Under the pieces are notes generated by a model. That model did not search any database. It was not told where the DNA came from and saw nothing but the letters and a program-made list of their open reading frames with translations. This document shows, in pieces, positions 8,525-17,463 of a stretch of 51,746 nucleotides of DNA. Position 1 is the first letter of the stretch. Each line of letters starts with the position of its first letter. Source of the DNA: Flavobacteriaceae bacterium (GTDB taxonomy: Bacteria > Bacteroidota > Bacteroidia > Flavobacteriales > Flavobacteriaceae); NCBI GenBank assembly GCA_947478365.1, contig CANJWG010000005.1, positions 1-51,746 of the forward strand, read 5' to 3'. A program made the translations under genes and the position numbers.

Positions 8525-10372
8525 TTAAACGAATTTTTTAAAATAGTTTTTATACCAAATATGAAGCATAAAAATAGGCATAATATACGGCATTAGTTTT
8601 ATATTTCCTTTACGCAATTCGGCAACCAGTTTCTTTCCGTCTAGATTTTCTAAAAAGTTCATTTCAAAAATCGGACTGGTAGCAAAAGCGTCTAATTCGA
8701 CTTTAAATGCGGGATAATCTATTAAATAATTATACCAAGGTGCACTCAAACCAATTTTTCTAAAATTAAGAACCTCTTTAGGAAGTTTGTTTTTCATTGT
8801 TTCTTTGAGGATGAATTTTCCTTTTTTTCCTTTAAAAAACCAATGGTCTTCTAATGTTCCCAGTCCAGCTATTAAACGATAATCCAAAAATGGTTCACGA
8901 CATTCGATAGAAGTTCCCATGGTGCATCGATCATTTCTATCAAGTAGTGAACACATATAGGTATGTTGATCAAAATACAAAATTTGACGCTGTGGATGGT
9001 TTGGATATAACTTCTTGGCCTCTTCTAAAATCTCACGACGATATTGATTAAAAGGCATTTCTTTTCTTCCATAAAAAGACATTATATCTTTTGGAAAAGC
9101 ATTGGAACTATTGAAAATAATCAAATCATCTACTTTATCAATTTTAGAATAACGCAACAATTTATTATATCTTGGTTTTTTATTAAAACGTTCCATCAAA
9201 GTCAATGCTGAAACTACTTTAAGTAATGAAGGATTTTTTAGAGCTTTGTAACGCACATAACCACCCATAAGTTCATCAGCACCTTCGCCAGAAAGCAATA
9301 CTTTTACCTTTGGTTTGGCCAATTTCGAAATGGCTAATAAATGAGGTTCATTCAAGTGCATCAAAGGTTCATCTTGATAATAGGTTGATTCCAATAAGTT
9401 TTCGTATAATGAATGGTTATCAAGTTGTGTTTTGTTGAAATTGTATTGATATTCTTCTGTTATTTTTTTTGCTAAAAAGGATTCGTTGTGTTCACCTTCA
9501 GCAAATCCAATATTGAAAGTATCTATGTTTTTATAATCTTGATGATACAATGAAGAAAGTATAGAACAAGAATCCAATCCGCCACTTAATAGCACTCCAA
9601 CGGGCACATCACTGACCATTCTTAACCGAACAGATTCGAAGAAAGTTTCTTCAAACCATTCTTTTGGGTTTTTGATTATTGGAAAATTCTCAATTTCCGA
9701 TTTTAAACTCCACCATTTAGAATAGGTTGTATAACCATCGTTTTCTAAAACCATATAATGACCTGGGAGCACTTTTTTTACTCGGTTGTATAAAGTGTTT
9801 TCTCCAGCTACAAAGCGATTGAAAAAATATTCATCTAATCCATTTTCTGAAATTTCTAAAGGAACACCTGCTGTAAAAAGCGCTTTTTGTTCTGAAGCAA
9901 AATAAATGGCATTTTGATAAAAAACATAATACAAAGGTTTGACCCCCATTCTATCACGAGCTAGTATCAATTTTTTAGCTTCGGTATCCCAAATAGCAAA
10001 GGCAAACATTCCTTGAATTCGGTTCAAGAAATTCATACCATAAAGCTCAAATAGTAGCATCAAAACTTCAGTATCTGAACCAGTTTTAATAACAAAACCT
10101 TTGCTTTCTATCTCAGTATAAAATGATTTGTAGTTGTAAATTTCACCATTGAAAACCATTGTGTACCTTTTGTTTTCTGAAATAAAAGGTTGATGTCCGG
10201 CTGCACTAGTATCTATAATTGATAAACGTCTATGACCTAAACCAATATTGTCTTGAATGAAAAAACCAGCATCATCAGGACCACGATGTTCTATGGCATC
10301 ACGCATTTTCAAAAGTTGATTTTGGTCAACTTTATCCTGATTGAATTTTAGAATACCATTTATTCCACACAT
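8525..10372 (-). CDS. asnB: Asparagine synthase, glutamine-hydrolysing
   Basis: A 615-residue two-domain amidotransferase. The N-terminal class II glutaminase starts with the nucleophile Cys2 (MCGINGIL) and contains the EHRGPDD block; the C-terminal synthetase has the ATP pyrophosphatase loop SGGLDS at 263-268. The enzyme makes asparagine from aspartate, glutamine and ATP. At 615 residues it is longer than the E. coli enzyme (about 554), and it sits 12 bp downstream of a GT4 glycosyltransferase gene; AsnB homologues in that setting often amidate sugar acids of surface polysaccharides. A biosynthetic role in asparagine supply or in glycan amidation are both possible. The next gene on the strand is murB. 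Confidence 0.85.
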   Translation of the reverse strand: MCGINGILKFNQDKVDQNQLLKMRDAIEHRGPDDAGFFIQDNIGLGHRRLSIIDTSAAGHQPFISENKRYTMVFNGEIYNYKSFYTEIESKGFVIKTGSDTEVLMLLFELYGMNFLNRIQGMFAFAIWDTEAKKLILARDRMGVKPLYYVFYQNAIYFASEQKALFTAGVPLEISENGLDEYFFNRFVAGENTLYNRVKKVLPGHYMVLENDGYTTYSKWWSLKSEIENFPIIKNPKEWFEETFFESVRLRMVSDVPVGVLLSGGLDSCSILSSLYHQDYKNIDTFNIGFAEGEHNESFLAKKITEEYQYNFNKTQLDNHSLYENLLESTYYQDEPLMHLNEPHLLAISKLAKPKVKVLLSGEGADELMGGYVRYKALKNPSLLKVVSALTLMERFNKKPRYNKLLRYSKIDKVDDLIIFNSSNAFPKDIMSFYGRKEMPFNQYRREILEEAKKLYPNHPQRQILYFDQHTYMCSLLDRNDRCTMGTSIECREPFLDYRLIAGLGTLEDHWFFKGKKGKFILKETMKNKLPKEVLNFRKIGLSAPWYNYLIDYPAFKVELDAFATSPIFEMNFLENLDGKKLVAELRKGNIKLMPYIMPIFMLHIWYKNYFKKFV

Positions 10373-10384
10373 AGTTGATAAATC

Positions 10385-11440
10385 TTAATTTTTGGTTATC
10401 AGTTCATGATAGATTAGGGCAATTTTTTTCATGTTGATAGCATAATTGGCGTGCTCTTCGATAAATTTTCGGTTTCTTTTTATCACGGCTTCTCGCCAAA
10501 GGTTTCTTTCAAAAGCATATTGCAATTCTTTTGCTAAAATAATATGATTATTACTTGGGATTAATATGCCATTTTCATGATTGTTTATCCAACAACGGTT
10601 GCCTGGTAAATTAGTAACTATGGGAAAACAACCACATGCCATAGCTTCAAAAAGTGATGCAGAAACGCCTTCGGTTATGGGAGTACTGATATATATATTA
10701 GCTTGTTGTAAATACCTTGGGATTTCATTGTTATTAACTCTTCCGGCAAAATCAACTTCATTACCTATTTTTAATTCATTTGCCAACCATTTTAATTTTT
10801 TTGATTCAGTTCCGTTTCCAACAATGGTCAGTTTAAAGGGAATATTTTTTTGCTTTACAATTGAAAACGCTTTTAAAATCAAATCATGATTATATTCTGG
10901 TTCCAAAGAACGAGTCACAACGGCATTTATCATTCTTTTATCTGAAGTATCATTAAATTGAAAAAAATCTAAATTAATTCCTTTGGGCAAAATCATTACT
11001 TTTTCCATATTAACTTGACTTTCTTTCATATCTTCAGCTAATGAATTTCCCCAAGCATGAATTAAATCTGCCTTTTTGAAAGCATAATTTTGGAGTATTT
11101 TTTTAAAAATGTATGACGGGGTATTACGTGGCCATAAATCCGTAATCCCTTGTTGCGCAATTGCCATTGGTTTTAAACCCGAAATTGCAGCTAAATAGCC
11201 ATAACTCGTCGTTCGCTCTGCTATGACCATGTCGGGGTTAAATTTTTTAACAATACTTTTAATAGTTAAAATTGCTTTGGCCAATTCAAATAGTCTTTTA
11301 ATTCTATTGATTCCTTTACTACTGGTTTGGAGTTCCCAAGTGACGATCTCAAAATTGCCAAATTCAATAAGTCCATTCATCCAAGTTATAGCATCAGCAC
11401 GATAGGTTTCTCCTAGAAATAAAATTTTTTTTTTGGACAT
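10385..11440 (-). CDS. Glycosyltransferase, family 4 (GT-B)
   Basis: A 351-residue GT-B enzyme. The C-terminal half shows the GT4 pattern: a VVTRSLEPEYNHDLILKAF start of the nucleotide-sugar domain, LTIVGNGTESKKL, the loop PRYLQQANIYIST, and the EX7E-type motif TEGVSASLFEAMACGCFPI where the two glutamates bind the donor. The N-terminal half is the acceptor domain. It is cytoplasmic or membrane-associated, and transfers a sugar to a lipid-linked glycan or similar acceptor. It lies 6 bp after the DUF2461 gene and 12 bp before asnB, suggesting one transcript. The acceptor and donor are unknown. Confidence 0.85.
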   Translation of the reverse strand: MSKKKILFLGETYRADAITWMNGLIEFGNFEIVTWELQTSSKGINRIKRLFELAKAILTIKSIVKKFNPDMVIAERTTSYGYLAAISGLKPMAIAQQGITDLWPRNTPSYIFKKILQNYAFKKADLIHAWGNSLAEDMKESQVNMEKVMILPKGINLDFFQFNDTSDKRMINAVVTRSLEPEYNHDLILKAFSIVKQKNIPFKLTIVGNGTESKKLKWLANELKIGNEVDFAGRVNNNEIPRYLQQANIYISTPITEGVSASLFEAMACGCFPIVTNLPGNRCWINNHENGILIPSNNHIILAKELQYAFERNLWREAVIKRNRKFIEEHANYAINMKKIALIYHELITKN

Positions 11441-11446
11441 ATTTAT

Positions 11447-12121
11447 TTACTCTTCAGTTTCTAACGCACGATTTAAAAAGTCATTCATCGGTTTTAAAAT
11501 GATTAACTTTTCAGCTATCATTTTACTAAAATTTGGGTCATAAAATAGTTTGTCATCAATCCTTTTTGAAGCTGTATAACTTTTTAATTTCAAAAACTCT
11601 ATAGCCGGATGATTTGGGTCAAAATCTTTTGGTGCTTTTTTTAGTGTGTTATTATCATCGCGGGTGAGCGCACCAAATTCTGATTTGAATTTTTTATCAT
11701 TGATAATTGTTTCTAAGTCTTCATAAAAAAAAGCAATTTCTTTTCTGATGCGTTTTAATTCATTTGGCTCCGGACACCATACTCCGCCTGCTATAAAGGA
11801 TTTTCCTTTTTCAAAATGAATGTAATAGCCTGGGCTGTTTTTAGAAAATTTATTTTGTGTAAACCATATACCTATATTGGTTTTGTATGGTGATTTGTCT
11901 TTTGAAAAACGAATATCACGATTGATTCTAAATGTACAATTTTTTACTTCCAATGGCTCTAATGATTTGTCCAGTGGCTTTAGTTCTGACAAAACAGCTG
12001 AGATATAATTATGATAGTCTTTCTTATAGCTTTCATACCGTTTTTTGTTGGCATGCATCCATTCGGTGTTGTTATTGGCAACTAAGTCTTCAAGAAATTG
12101 GACAGCTTGTTTGGTTATCAT
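11447..12121 (-). CDS. DUF2461 (TIGR02453) family protein
   Basis: A 224-residue cytoplasmic protein of the DUF2461 family. Recognisable features are the N-terminal FLEDLVANNNTEWMHANKKRYE, the central FRINRDIRFSKDKSPYKTNIG and the YYIHFEKGKSFIAGGVWCP stretch. The biochemical function of the family is not known to me. It starts one base after the stop codon of the rhodanese-thioredoxin gene and ends six bases before the GT4 start, so it is in the middle of a tight minus-strand operon. Confidence 0.85.
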   Translation of the reverse strand: MITKQAVQFLEDLVANNNTEWMHANKKRYESYKKDYHNYISAVLSELKPLDKSLEPLEVKNCTFRINRDIRFSKDKSPYKTNIGIWFTQNKFSKNSPGYYIHFEKGKSFIAGGVWCPEPNELKRIRKEIAFFYEDLETIINDKKFKSEFGALTRDDNNTLKKAPKDFDPNHPAIEFLKLKSYTASKRIDDKLFYDPNFSKMIAEKLIILKPMNDFLNRALETEE

Positions 12122-12122
12122 A

Positions 12123-12824
12123 TTACAAATGTTTTTTCAAATCTTCTTCTGAAATATAACCTACGTTTCGCCATACTTCTTTCCCTTTTTCATAAATGAT
12201 TATGGTTGGCAACCCATCTAATTTCATTTGTTCTACGATTGTTTTATTTTCATCAGCATCCAATTGTACTATTTTAATCTTTTCAATCATTTCTGTTTGA
12301 AACTTCAATATGTAAGGATTCATTTTTTTACATGGTGCACACCATTTGGCATTGAAATCAATCATTACTCTATCGCTTGACTTTACCAATTCGCCATATT
12401 CTTGATCACACATTCCAATGATTTTAGTATTTGGTTCAGAATTAGCATTACCTTCTGCTTTCCATTTCATGATGCCTCCGTCAAGATTATAGATTTCTTT
12501 GAAACCCAATTCGGCTAATTTATCTGCGGCTTGTGCACTTCTTCCGCCTAATTTGCAATACACAAAAATTGGTTTTGATTTATCATAAGTACTTGCTTTA
12601 GCAACAAAATCATCACCATTCCAATTTACGTTTTTTGCATCACCTATTTGTTCGGAGCTATATTCTTCAGGTGTTCTGACATCTAATAATTGTGGGTTTT
12701 CATTATTTTTTAGCTTTTCAGTAAATGATTTTGAATCAATAGTATGAATAGCATTGGATGTTTGTCCGTGGCAGCATATAAAAAGAAAGCTCAATAATAA
12801 TAAGGAAACGAATTTTGATTTCAT
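12123..12824 (-). CDS. Secreted rhodanese-thioredoxin fusion protein
   Basis: A 233-residue envelope protein with an N-terminal export signal (about 1-20) ending in FICC, which could be a degenerate lipobox. A rhodanese domain follows (about 28-125) with the active-site loop starting at Cys90 (YCKLGGRS), and then a thioredoxin domain (about 135-233) with WCAPC at 161-165 and the cis-proline segment DGLPT. Rhodanese domains carry persulfide sulfur; thioredoxin domains exchange disulfides, so the fusion probably handles sulfur or disulfide chemistry in the periplasm. The substrate is unknown. It lies between recF, 38 bp upstream, and the DUF2461 gene, one base downstream. Confidence 0.85.
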   Translation of the reverse strand: MKSKFVSLLLLSFLFICCHGQTSNAIHTIDSKSFTEKLKNNENPQLLDVRTPEEYSSEQIGDAKNVNWNGDDFVAKASTYDKSKPIFVYCKLGGRSAQAADKLAELGFKEIYNLDGGIMKWKAEGNANSEPNTKIIGMCDQEYGELVKSSDRVMIDFNAKWCAPCKKMNPYILKFQTEMIEKIKIVQLDADENKTIVEQMKLDGLPTIIIYEKGKEVWRNVGYISEEDLKKHL

Positions 12825-12862
12825 AATTTCAAATTTTAGCTAAAATACAAATTTGATGAATA

Positions 12863-13942
12863 CTAAATATTAAAAATTTTATAACTCTGAAGGGTTGTTT
12901 TTACTATGTTTTCTGTACGTTCTGGATGGGTATCAGAAATAAATAATTGACCAAATTCTTCATTGTTTACCATTTTAATTATTTTGCTCACTCGAAATTC
13001 ATCAAGTTTATCAAAAATATCGTCAAACAGTAAAATGGGTTTTTCGCCGCTTTGTTTTTTGACAAAATCAAATTGCGCCAATTTTAATGCGATTAGAAAT
13101 GATTTTTGTTGTCCTTGAGAGCCAAATTTTTTAATTGGATAATTGTCAATTTCAAATGATAAATCATCTTTATGCACGCCAACCGAGGTATAATGTAAAG
13201 CTCTGTCTTTGCTAATATTTTCTTCTAATAAAGTCAAAGTGTCTTTTTCAAACAAATCACTTTCATAGACCAATTGCACCGTTTCGGCAGAGTTGGTAAT
13301 TTCACGATGGTAATTGTTAAAAATGGGAATAAAATCAATCAGGAATTTTTTTCGTTTTTCGAAAATAAATTGCCCAAGCGTGTTGAGTTGTTCATTATAA
13401 ATGGATAAAGTATCTGTTTCAAAAACATGATTCAGTGCAAAAAATTTCAACAAGGCATTACGTTGGCTGATAATTTTTTGGTATTGAATAAGTTGCTGCA
13501 AATAGGAACTGTCTAATTGCGAAATGACTGAATCGATAAATTTTCTTCTGGTTTCGCTGCCTTCAATAATCAGATCACTATCAGCAGGAGATATTATAAC
13601 TAATGGGACAAAACCAATATGGTCGGAGAATTTTTCATAAACTTTGCCATTTCGTTTTAGGATTTTCTTTTGCCCTTTTTTTAGGCTACACAAAATTTGC
13701 TCGGTTCTTCCGTTTTTTTCAAATTCGCCTTCCACAACAAAAAATTCTTCTCCGTGTTTTATGTTTTGAATCGCTAATGGATTGAAATAGCTTTTGCCGT
13801 TTGCCAAATGATAAATAGCATCAATGATGTTTGTTTTTCCAATACCATTTTTACCTACGAAACAATTGATTTTGGAATCCAATTCGAAGTCGATTTCCGA
13901 AAAATTTTTATAATTGAGTAATGAAATTCGCTTTAAAAACAA
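12863..13942 (-). CDS. recF: DNA replication and repair protein RecF
   Basis: A 359-residue SMC-like ATPase that loads RecA at gaps with RecO and RecR. Motifs are the Walker [10 protein letters not shown] (about 30-38), the family hallmark [12 protein letters not shown] at the N-terminus, the signature [18 protein letters not shown], and a Walker [13 protein letters not shown]. Length matches the family. It is the first gene of the minus-strand run down to murB and is divergent from the TPR protein at 14067. In many bacteria recF sits beside dnaN and gyrB; here it does not. Confidence 0.95.
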   Translation of the reverse strand: MFLKRISLLNYKNFSEIDFELDSKINCFVGKNGIGKTNIIDAIYHLANGKSYFNPLAIQNIKHGEEFFVVEGEFEKNGRTEQILCSLKKGQKKILKRNGKVYEKFSDHIGFVPLVIISPADSDLIIEGSETRRKFIDSVISQLDSSYLQQLIQYQKIISQRNALLKFFALNHVFETDTLSIYNEQLNTLGQFIFEKRKKFLIDFIPIFNNYHREITNSAETVQLVYESDLFEKDTLTLLEENISKDRALHYTSVGVHKDDLSFEIDNYPIKKFGSQGQQKSFLIALKLAQFDFVKKQSGEKPILLFDDIFDKLDEFRVSKIIKMVNNEEFGQLFISDTHPERTENIVKTTLQSYKIFNI

Positions 13943-14037
13943 TTTAGTTTTTGTTTAAAATTAATGCTCTAAACTTAGGAGGTGCAAATTATTCAAAAAT
14001 ATCGAGAAAAATAGCTTTTAAATATGAATAAAAATTT

Positions 14038-14045
14038 TATTTTTG
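14038..14045 (+). promoter_or_regulatory. Promoter -7 box upstream of TPR gene
   Basis: TATTTTTG matches TAnnTTTG and lies 21 bp before the ATG at 14067, giving a very short leader. No -33 TTG is obvious. Confidence 0.5.
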
Positions 14046-14066
14046 CGCACACTAAATTAGAAATAA

Positions 14067-14855
14067 ATGGCAACTTTTAACAAAAGAGGATATAAAGAAC
14101 CAAAACCAAAAGCTGAGAAATTAGATAATAACTTTATTGAAGATGTAAATGTTGATGCAAAAGATAGTGCTACAGCAAAAGCATTTGATACTCTAGATCA
14201 ATCAGCTTCAAGAGCTGAAGATTTTGTAGCAAAAAATCAAAAATATATTTTAGGATTTCTTACTGTTGTTGCCTTGGCTACAGTTTCCTATTTATTATAT
14301 CAAAAATTTATTGCTGAACCTAACCAGGAAAATGCAGCAAGTGAATTATTTGTGGCACAACAAAACTTTCAAAAAGCAGTTGATGCTAATGGAACAAAAT
14401 CGGATTCTCTTTATAATCTAGTCTTAAAAGGATCTGAAGGAAAATTTGGAGTAGTTCGAATAGCTGATGAATATTCGGGTACAGATGCCGGAAATTTAGC
14501 GAATTACTATGCTGGAATTTCTTATTTAAACACAAAAAAATATACTGAAGCTATTGCTAGTTTAGAGAAATTCAAATCAGACGATATTATGTTAAGCACT
14601 ATTGCAATTGGAGTAATTGGTGATGCATATGCGCAACAAAACAAACAAAAAGAAGCTTTAGAGTATTATATCAAAGCAGCTGATGCTAACAAAAATGAAT
14701 TAACAAGACCGAGATATTTGTTAAAAGCAGGTAAAACGGCGCTGGTTATAGGAAATAAAGCAGATGCCTTAAAATATTTCACCGATATCAAAGATAATTA
14801 CGATACTGCTCCGGAAGCACAAAGTATTGATGCTTTGATTGGTTTAGCGCAATAA
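14067..14855 (+). CDS. Membrane-anchored TPR protein (YfgM-like)
   Basis: A 262-residue protein with a hydrophilic N-terminus (1-58), one membrane helix (about 59-78, ILGFLTVVALATVSYLLY) and a periplasmic region with tetratricopeptide-like helical pairs (about 90-262, for example YYAGISYLNTKKYTEAIASLEKF and GDAYAQQNKQKEALEYY). The layout is that of YfgM-like proteins, which bind outer-membrane or periplasmic folding factors near the Sec translocon; the specific partner here is not known. A -7 box lies 21 bp upstream. The ribH gene follows on the same strand after a gap filled by a short-word repeat array. Confidence 0.75.
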   Translation: MATFNKRGYKEPKPKAEKLDNNFIEDVNVDAKDSATAKAFDTLDQSASRAEDFVAKNQKYILGFLTVVALATVSYLLYQKFIAEPNQENAASELFVAQQNFQKAVDANGTKSDSLYNLVLKGSEGKFGVVRIADEYSGTDAGNLANYYAGISYLNTKKYTEAIASLEKFKSDDIMLSTIAIGVIGDAYAQQNKQKEALEYYIKAADANKNELTRPRYLLKAGKTALVIGNKADALKYFTDIKDNYDTAPEAQSIDALIGLAQ

Positions 14856-14860
14856 AAAGT

Positions 14861-14917
14861 TCACAGTCTCAGTCACAGTTTTCAGAAACTGACAACTGGC
14901 GACTGCTACTGAAAACT
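14861..14917 (+). repeat. Intergenic word array A, CAGT/ACTG inverted arms
   Basis: Between the TPR gene and ribH. The left arm is built of CAGTCT, CAGTCA, CAGTTTT and CAG; the right arm of AAACTG, ACAACTG, GCGACTG, CTACTG and AAAACT, that is, the same word inverted. At the centre CAGTTT / AAACTG form a perfect 6-bp stem with loop TCAG (14876-14891). The array starts 5 bp after the TAA stop and ends 4 bp before the ribH ATG. Confidence 0.7.
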
Positions 14918-14921
14918 ATAA

Positions 14922-15416
14922 ATGATGGCTACGGCAAACAAAAACTTATCCAATTACGATAAAAAGACAATCCCAAACGCGAAAGACTTTCGGTTTGGGA
15001 TTGTTGTTTCAGAATGGAACGATCATATCACAAATGGATTATATGATGGAGCCGAAGCAGCTTTGTTAGATTGTGGTGCTAAATTGGATAACATTGTTCG
15101 CTGGAATGTTCCTGGAAGTTTTGAACTTGTTTATGGTGCACAACGAATGATTGTTACTCAGGAAGTTGATGTGGTGATTATTATTGGTTGCGTAATAAAA
15201 GGCGAAACCATGCATTTCGAATTTGTTTGTGAAGGCGTAACCCAAGGCATCAAAGATTTGAATGTACAAACCGATGTGCCGGTTATCTTTTGCTTGCTAA
15301 CTGATAACAACGAACAACAATCTATTGATAGAAGTGGTGGCGTTCATGGAAATAAAGGAACTGAAGCTGCGATTGCGGCCATTAAAATGGCTGAGTTGAG
15401 AAGAAAAACGAGGTAA
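14922..15416 (+). CDS. ribH: 6,7-dimethyl-8-ribityllumazine synthase
   Basis: A 164-residue lumazine synthase, which condenses 5-amino-6-ribitylaminouracil with 3,4-dihydroxybutanone 4-phosphate in riboflavin synthesis. Family motifs are GIVVSEWNDHIT, the VPGSFELVYGAQRM substrate loop, GCVIKGETMHFEFVCEGVTQGI containing the catalytic histidine, and PVIFCLLTDNNEQQ. The length is typical of icosahedral lumazine synthases. The frame begins with two ATG codons, so the start may be 14922 or 14925. The rest of the riboflavin pathway is not in the window. An intrinsic terminator follows. Confidence 0.95.
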   Translation: MMATANKNLSNYDKKTIPNAKDFRFGIVVSEWNDHITNGLYDGAEAALLDCGAKLDNIVRWNVPGSFELVYGAQRMIVTQEVDVVIIIGCVIKGETMHFEFVCEGVTQGIKDLNVQTDVPVIFCLLTDNNEQQSIDRSGGVHGNKGTEAAIAAIKMAELRRKTR

Positions 15417-15447
15417 CTATAAAATGCATTTTAATATAAAATGAGAG

Positions 15448-15473
15448 CCTATTCCATTGTGAATAGGTTTTTT
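15448..15473 (+). terminator. Intrinsic terminator after ribH
   Basis: CCTATTC (15448-15454) and GAATAGG (15461-15467) form a perfect 7-bp stem with a 6-base loop, followed by a T run from 15468. It is 31 bp beyond the ribH stop. Confidence 0.85.
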
Positions 15474-15540
15474 ATTTTTAGCTATTATTAAGTTTAAATC
15501 CCAATACTTTTTCATTAAATTTGCTATCTTCGAAATTCCT

Positions 15541-15578
15541 ACTGAACAGTAATTTCTGAACACTGAACACTGAACACT
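15541..15578 (+). repeat. Intergenic word array B, CTGAACA tandem repeat
   Basis: Three perfect 7-bp copies of CTGAACA at 15556-15562, 15563-15569 and 15570-15576, preceded by the small palindromic hairpin ACTGAACAGT (15541-15550). It lies 5 bp before the mutL ATG. Unlike the other arrays it is not next to a stop codon; the ribH terminator lies between. A -7-like TAAATTTG is at 15516-15523. Confidence 0.65.
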
Positions 15579-15582
15579 AAAT

Positions 15583-17463
15583 ATGTCAAGTATAATTCAA
15601 TTACTTCCTGATCATGTTGCCAACCAGATTGCTGCTGGTGAAGTAGTGCAAAGACCGGCTTCTGTGGTTAAAGAATTATTAGAAAATGCTGTTGATGCTA
15701 AAGCAACCGATATAAAACTCATCATTAAAGACGCTGGAAAATCACTGATTCAGGTTATTGATAATGGAATTGGGATGAGTATTACCGATTCTCGTTTGTG
15801 TTTTGAGCGTCATGCTACTTCAAAAATTCGTCATGCAGAAGATTTGTTTTCGTTGCATACCAAAGGATTTCGTGGTGAAGCTTTGGCTTCTATTGCTGCT
15901 ATTGCCCATGTGGAAATGAAGACCAAGCAGGAGCAGGAGGAATTGGGAACGCACATCATTATTGAAGGTAGTAAGTTTGTCTCGCAAGAACCTTTAGTGT
16001 TTCCTAAAGGCACTTCATTTTCGGTTAAGAATTTGTTTTTTAATATTCCTGCGCGACGTAATTTCTTAAAATCTGATACCGTGGAACAACGTTACATTGT
16101 TGAAGAATTTCAGCGTGTTGCGATGGCGCATCCGAATATTCATTTTACGATGTATCACAACGGTAGTGATATGTTCAACCTGCCTATTTCGAATTTCAGA
16201 CAACGCATTGTAACTATTTTTTCAGGCAAGACCAATGAAAAATTAGTTCCTGTAAAAGAAGAAACCGAAATCGTAAACCTTCACGGATTTATAGGTAAAC
16301 CGGAATTTTCCAAGAAAAACAGAGGTGAACAATTCTTTTTTGTCAATAATAGATTTATCAAAAGCGGTTATCTACATCATGCAGTCATGGCTGCGTACGA
16401 AGGTTTACTTTTAGCGGGTGCGCAACCGAGTTATTTTTTATACCTAGATGTGCCACCACATTCCATAGATATCAATATTCATCCAACCAAAACCGAAATT
16501 AAGTTTGACGATGAGCATGCATTGTATGCCATATTACGTTCAGCAATCAAACATAGTTTAGGACAATTTAATGTAGCGCCTATATTAGATTTTGAAAGAG
16601 ATCCAAATTTAGACACGCCCTATCAATATCAAAATAAAGAAGCCGAATATCCATCAATTCAAGTTGATCGTCAATACAATCCTTTTTCTAACGATACTAG
16701 AAGTATAGGCGAACAGATAGGAGCCAAACCAAGTAAATCTTCCGCTTCTTTTTCCAATTATAAAAAGCCTGAAACGCAACCGAGTTGGGAAAGCCTTTAT
16801 GTAGGTTTAAAGCAAGCTGGACAAGAGATTACCGAAATGACGTTTGAAAATGATGCGGTAACTTCTTCTTTATTTGAAGAAAATGAATTAGAACAGGAAG
16901 TCAAACGAACGTATCAAATTCAAAAAAAATATATCGTTAGTCCAATAAAATCTGGAATGGTTATTATTAATCAGAAGCGCGCGCACGAACGTATTTTGTA
17001 TGAGGCCTTCTTGACTAGCATGACTGTAAATCAAGCATCAAGCCAGCAAATGTTGTTTCCGTTGCAGTTATATTATTCGTCTTCGGAAATCGAATTGTTG
17101 GCAGAATTAAAATCTTCTTTAGAAAACACCGGATTTGTTTTTGAAACGATTAACGAAGACAATGTGGTCATTTCGGGCTTGCCTGTCAATGTGACTGAAA
17201 GTGAAATTTCTATTGTTTTGGAAGAATTATTGAGTGACTTGCAAGACGGAATTCCAGATAGCAGCTTTAGTCAAAATGATACCATTGCCAAATCGATGGC
17301 CAAAAGTTTGGCTGTAAAGACCGGAACCTATTTATCCGAAAAAGAACAAGAAAATTTGGTACACAATCTTTTCGGATGCAAAGAACCTAATGTATCACCA
17401 TTTCAAAAACCAACTTTCATCACTATGAGTGTGGAAGATTTAGATAAAAAATTTGCCCTATGA
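15583..17463 (+). CDS. mutL: DNA mismatch repair protein MutL
   Basis: A 626-residue MutL. The N-terminal GHKL ATPase domain is intact, with IAAGEVVQRPASVVKELLENAVDA (motif I), DNGIGM (motif II) and GFRGEALASI (motif III). The C-terminal domain (about 440-626) is the dimerisation region. The metal-dependent nicking motif DQHA(X)2E(X)4E reads NQKRAHERILYE at 463-474, losing the Asp and His, and the zinc-associated CPHGRP motif reads SPFQKP (605-610). The protein may therefore lack the nicking activity of endonuclease-type MutL. The linker between the domains is variable. The last bases (ATGA) overlap the start of a rhomboid gene. A three-copy CTGAACA array precedes the ATG. Confidence 0.95.
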   Translation: MSSIIQLLPDHVANQIAAGEVVQRPASVVKELLENAVDAKATDIKLIIKDAGKSLIQVIDNGIGMSITDSRLCFERHATSKIRHAEDLFSLHTKGFRGEALASIAAIAHVEMKTKQEQEELGTHIIIEGSKFVSQEPLVFPKGTSFSVKNLFFNIPARRNFLKSDTVEQRYIVEEFQRVAMAHPNIHFTMYHNGSDMFNLPISNFRQRIVTIFSGKTNEKLVPVKEETEIVNLHGFIGKPEFSKKNRGEQFFFVNNRFIKSGYLHHAVMAAYEGLLLAGAQPSYFLYLDVPPHSIDINIHPTKTEIKFDDEHALYAILRSAIKHSLGQFNVAPILDFERDPNLDTPYQYQNKEAEYPSIQVDRQYNPFSNDTRSIGEQIGAKPSKSSASFSNYKKPETQPSWESLYVGLKQAGQEITEMTFENDAVTSSLFEENELEQEVKRTYQIQKKYIVSPIKSGMVIINQKRAHERILYEAFLTSMTVNQASSQQMLFPLQLYYSSSEIELLAELKSSLENTGFVFETINEDNVVISGLPVNVTESEISIVLEELLSDLQDGIPDSSFSQNDTIAKSMAKSLAVKTGTYLSEKEQENLVHNLFGCKEPNVSPFQKPTFITMSVEDLDKKFAL

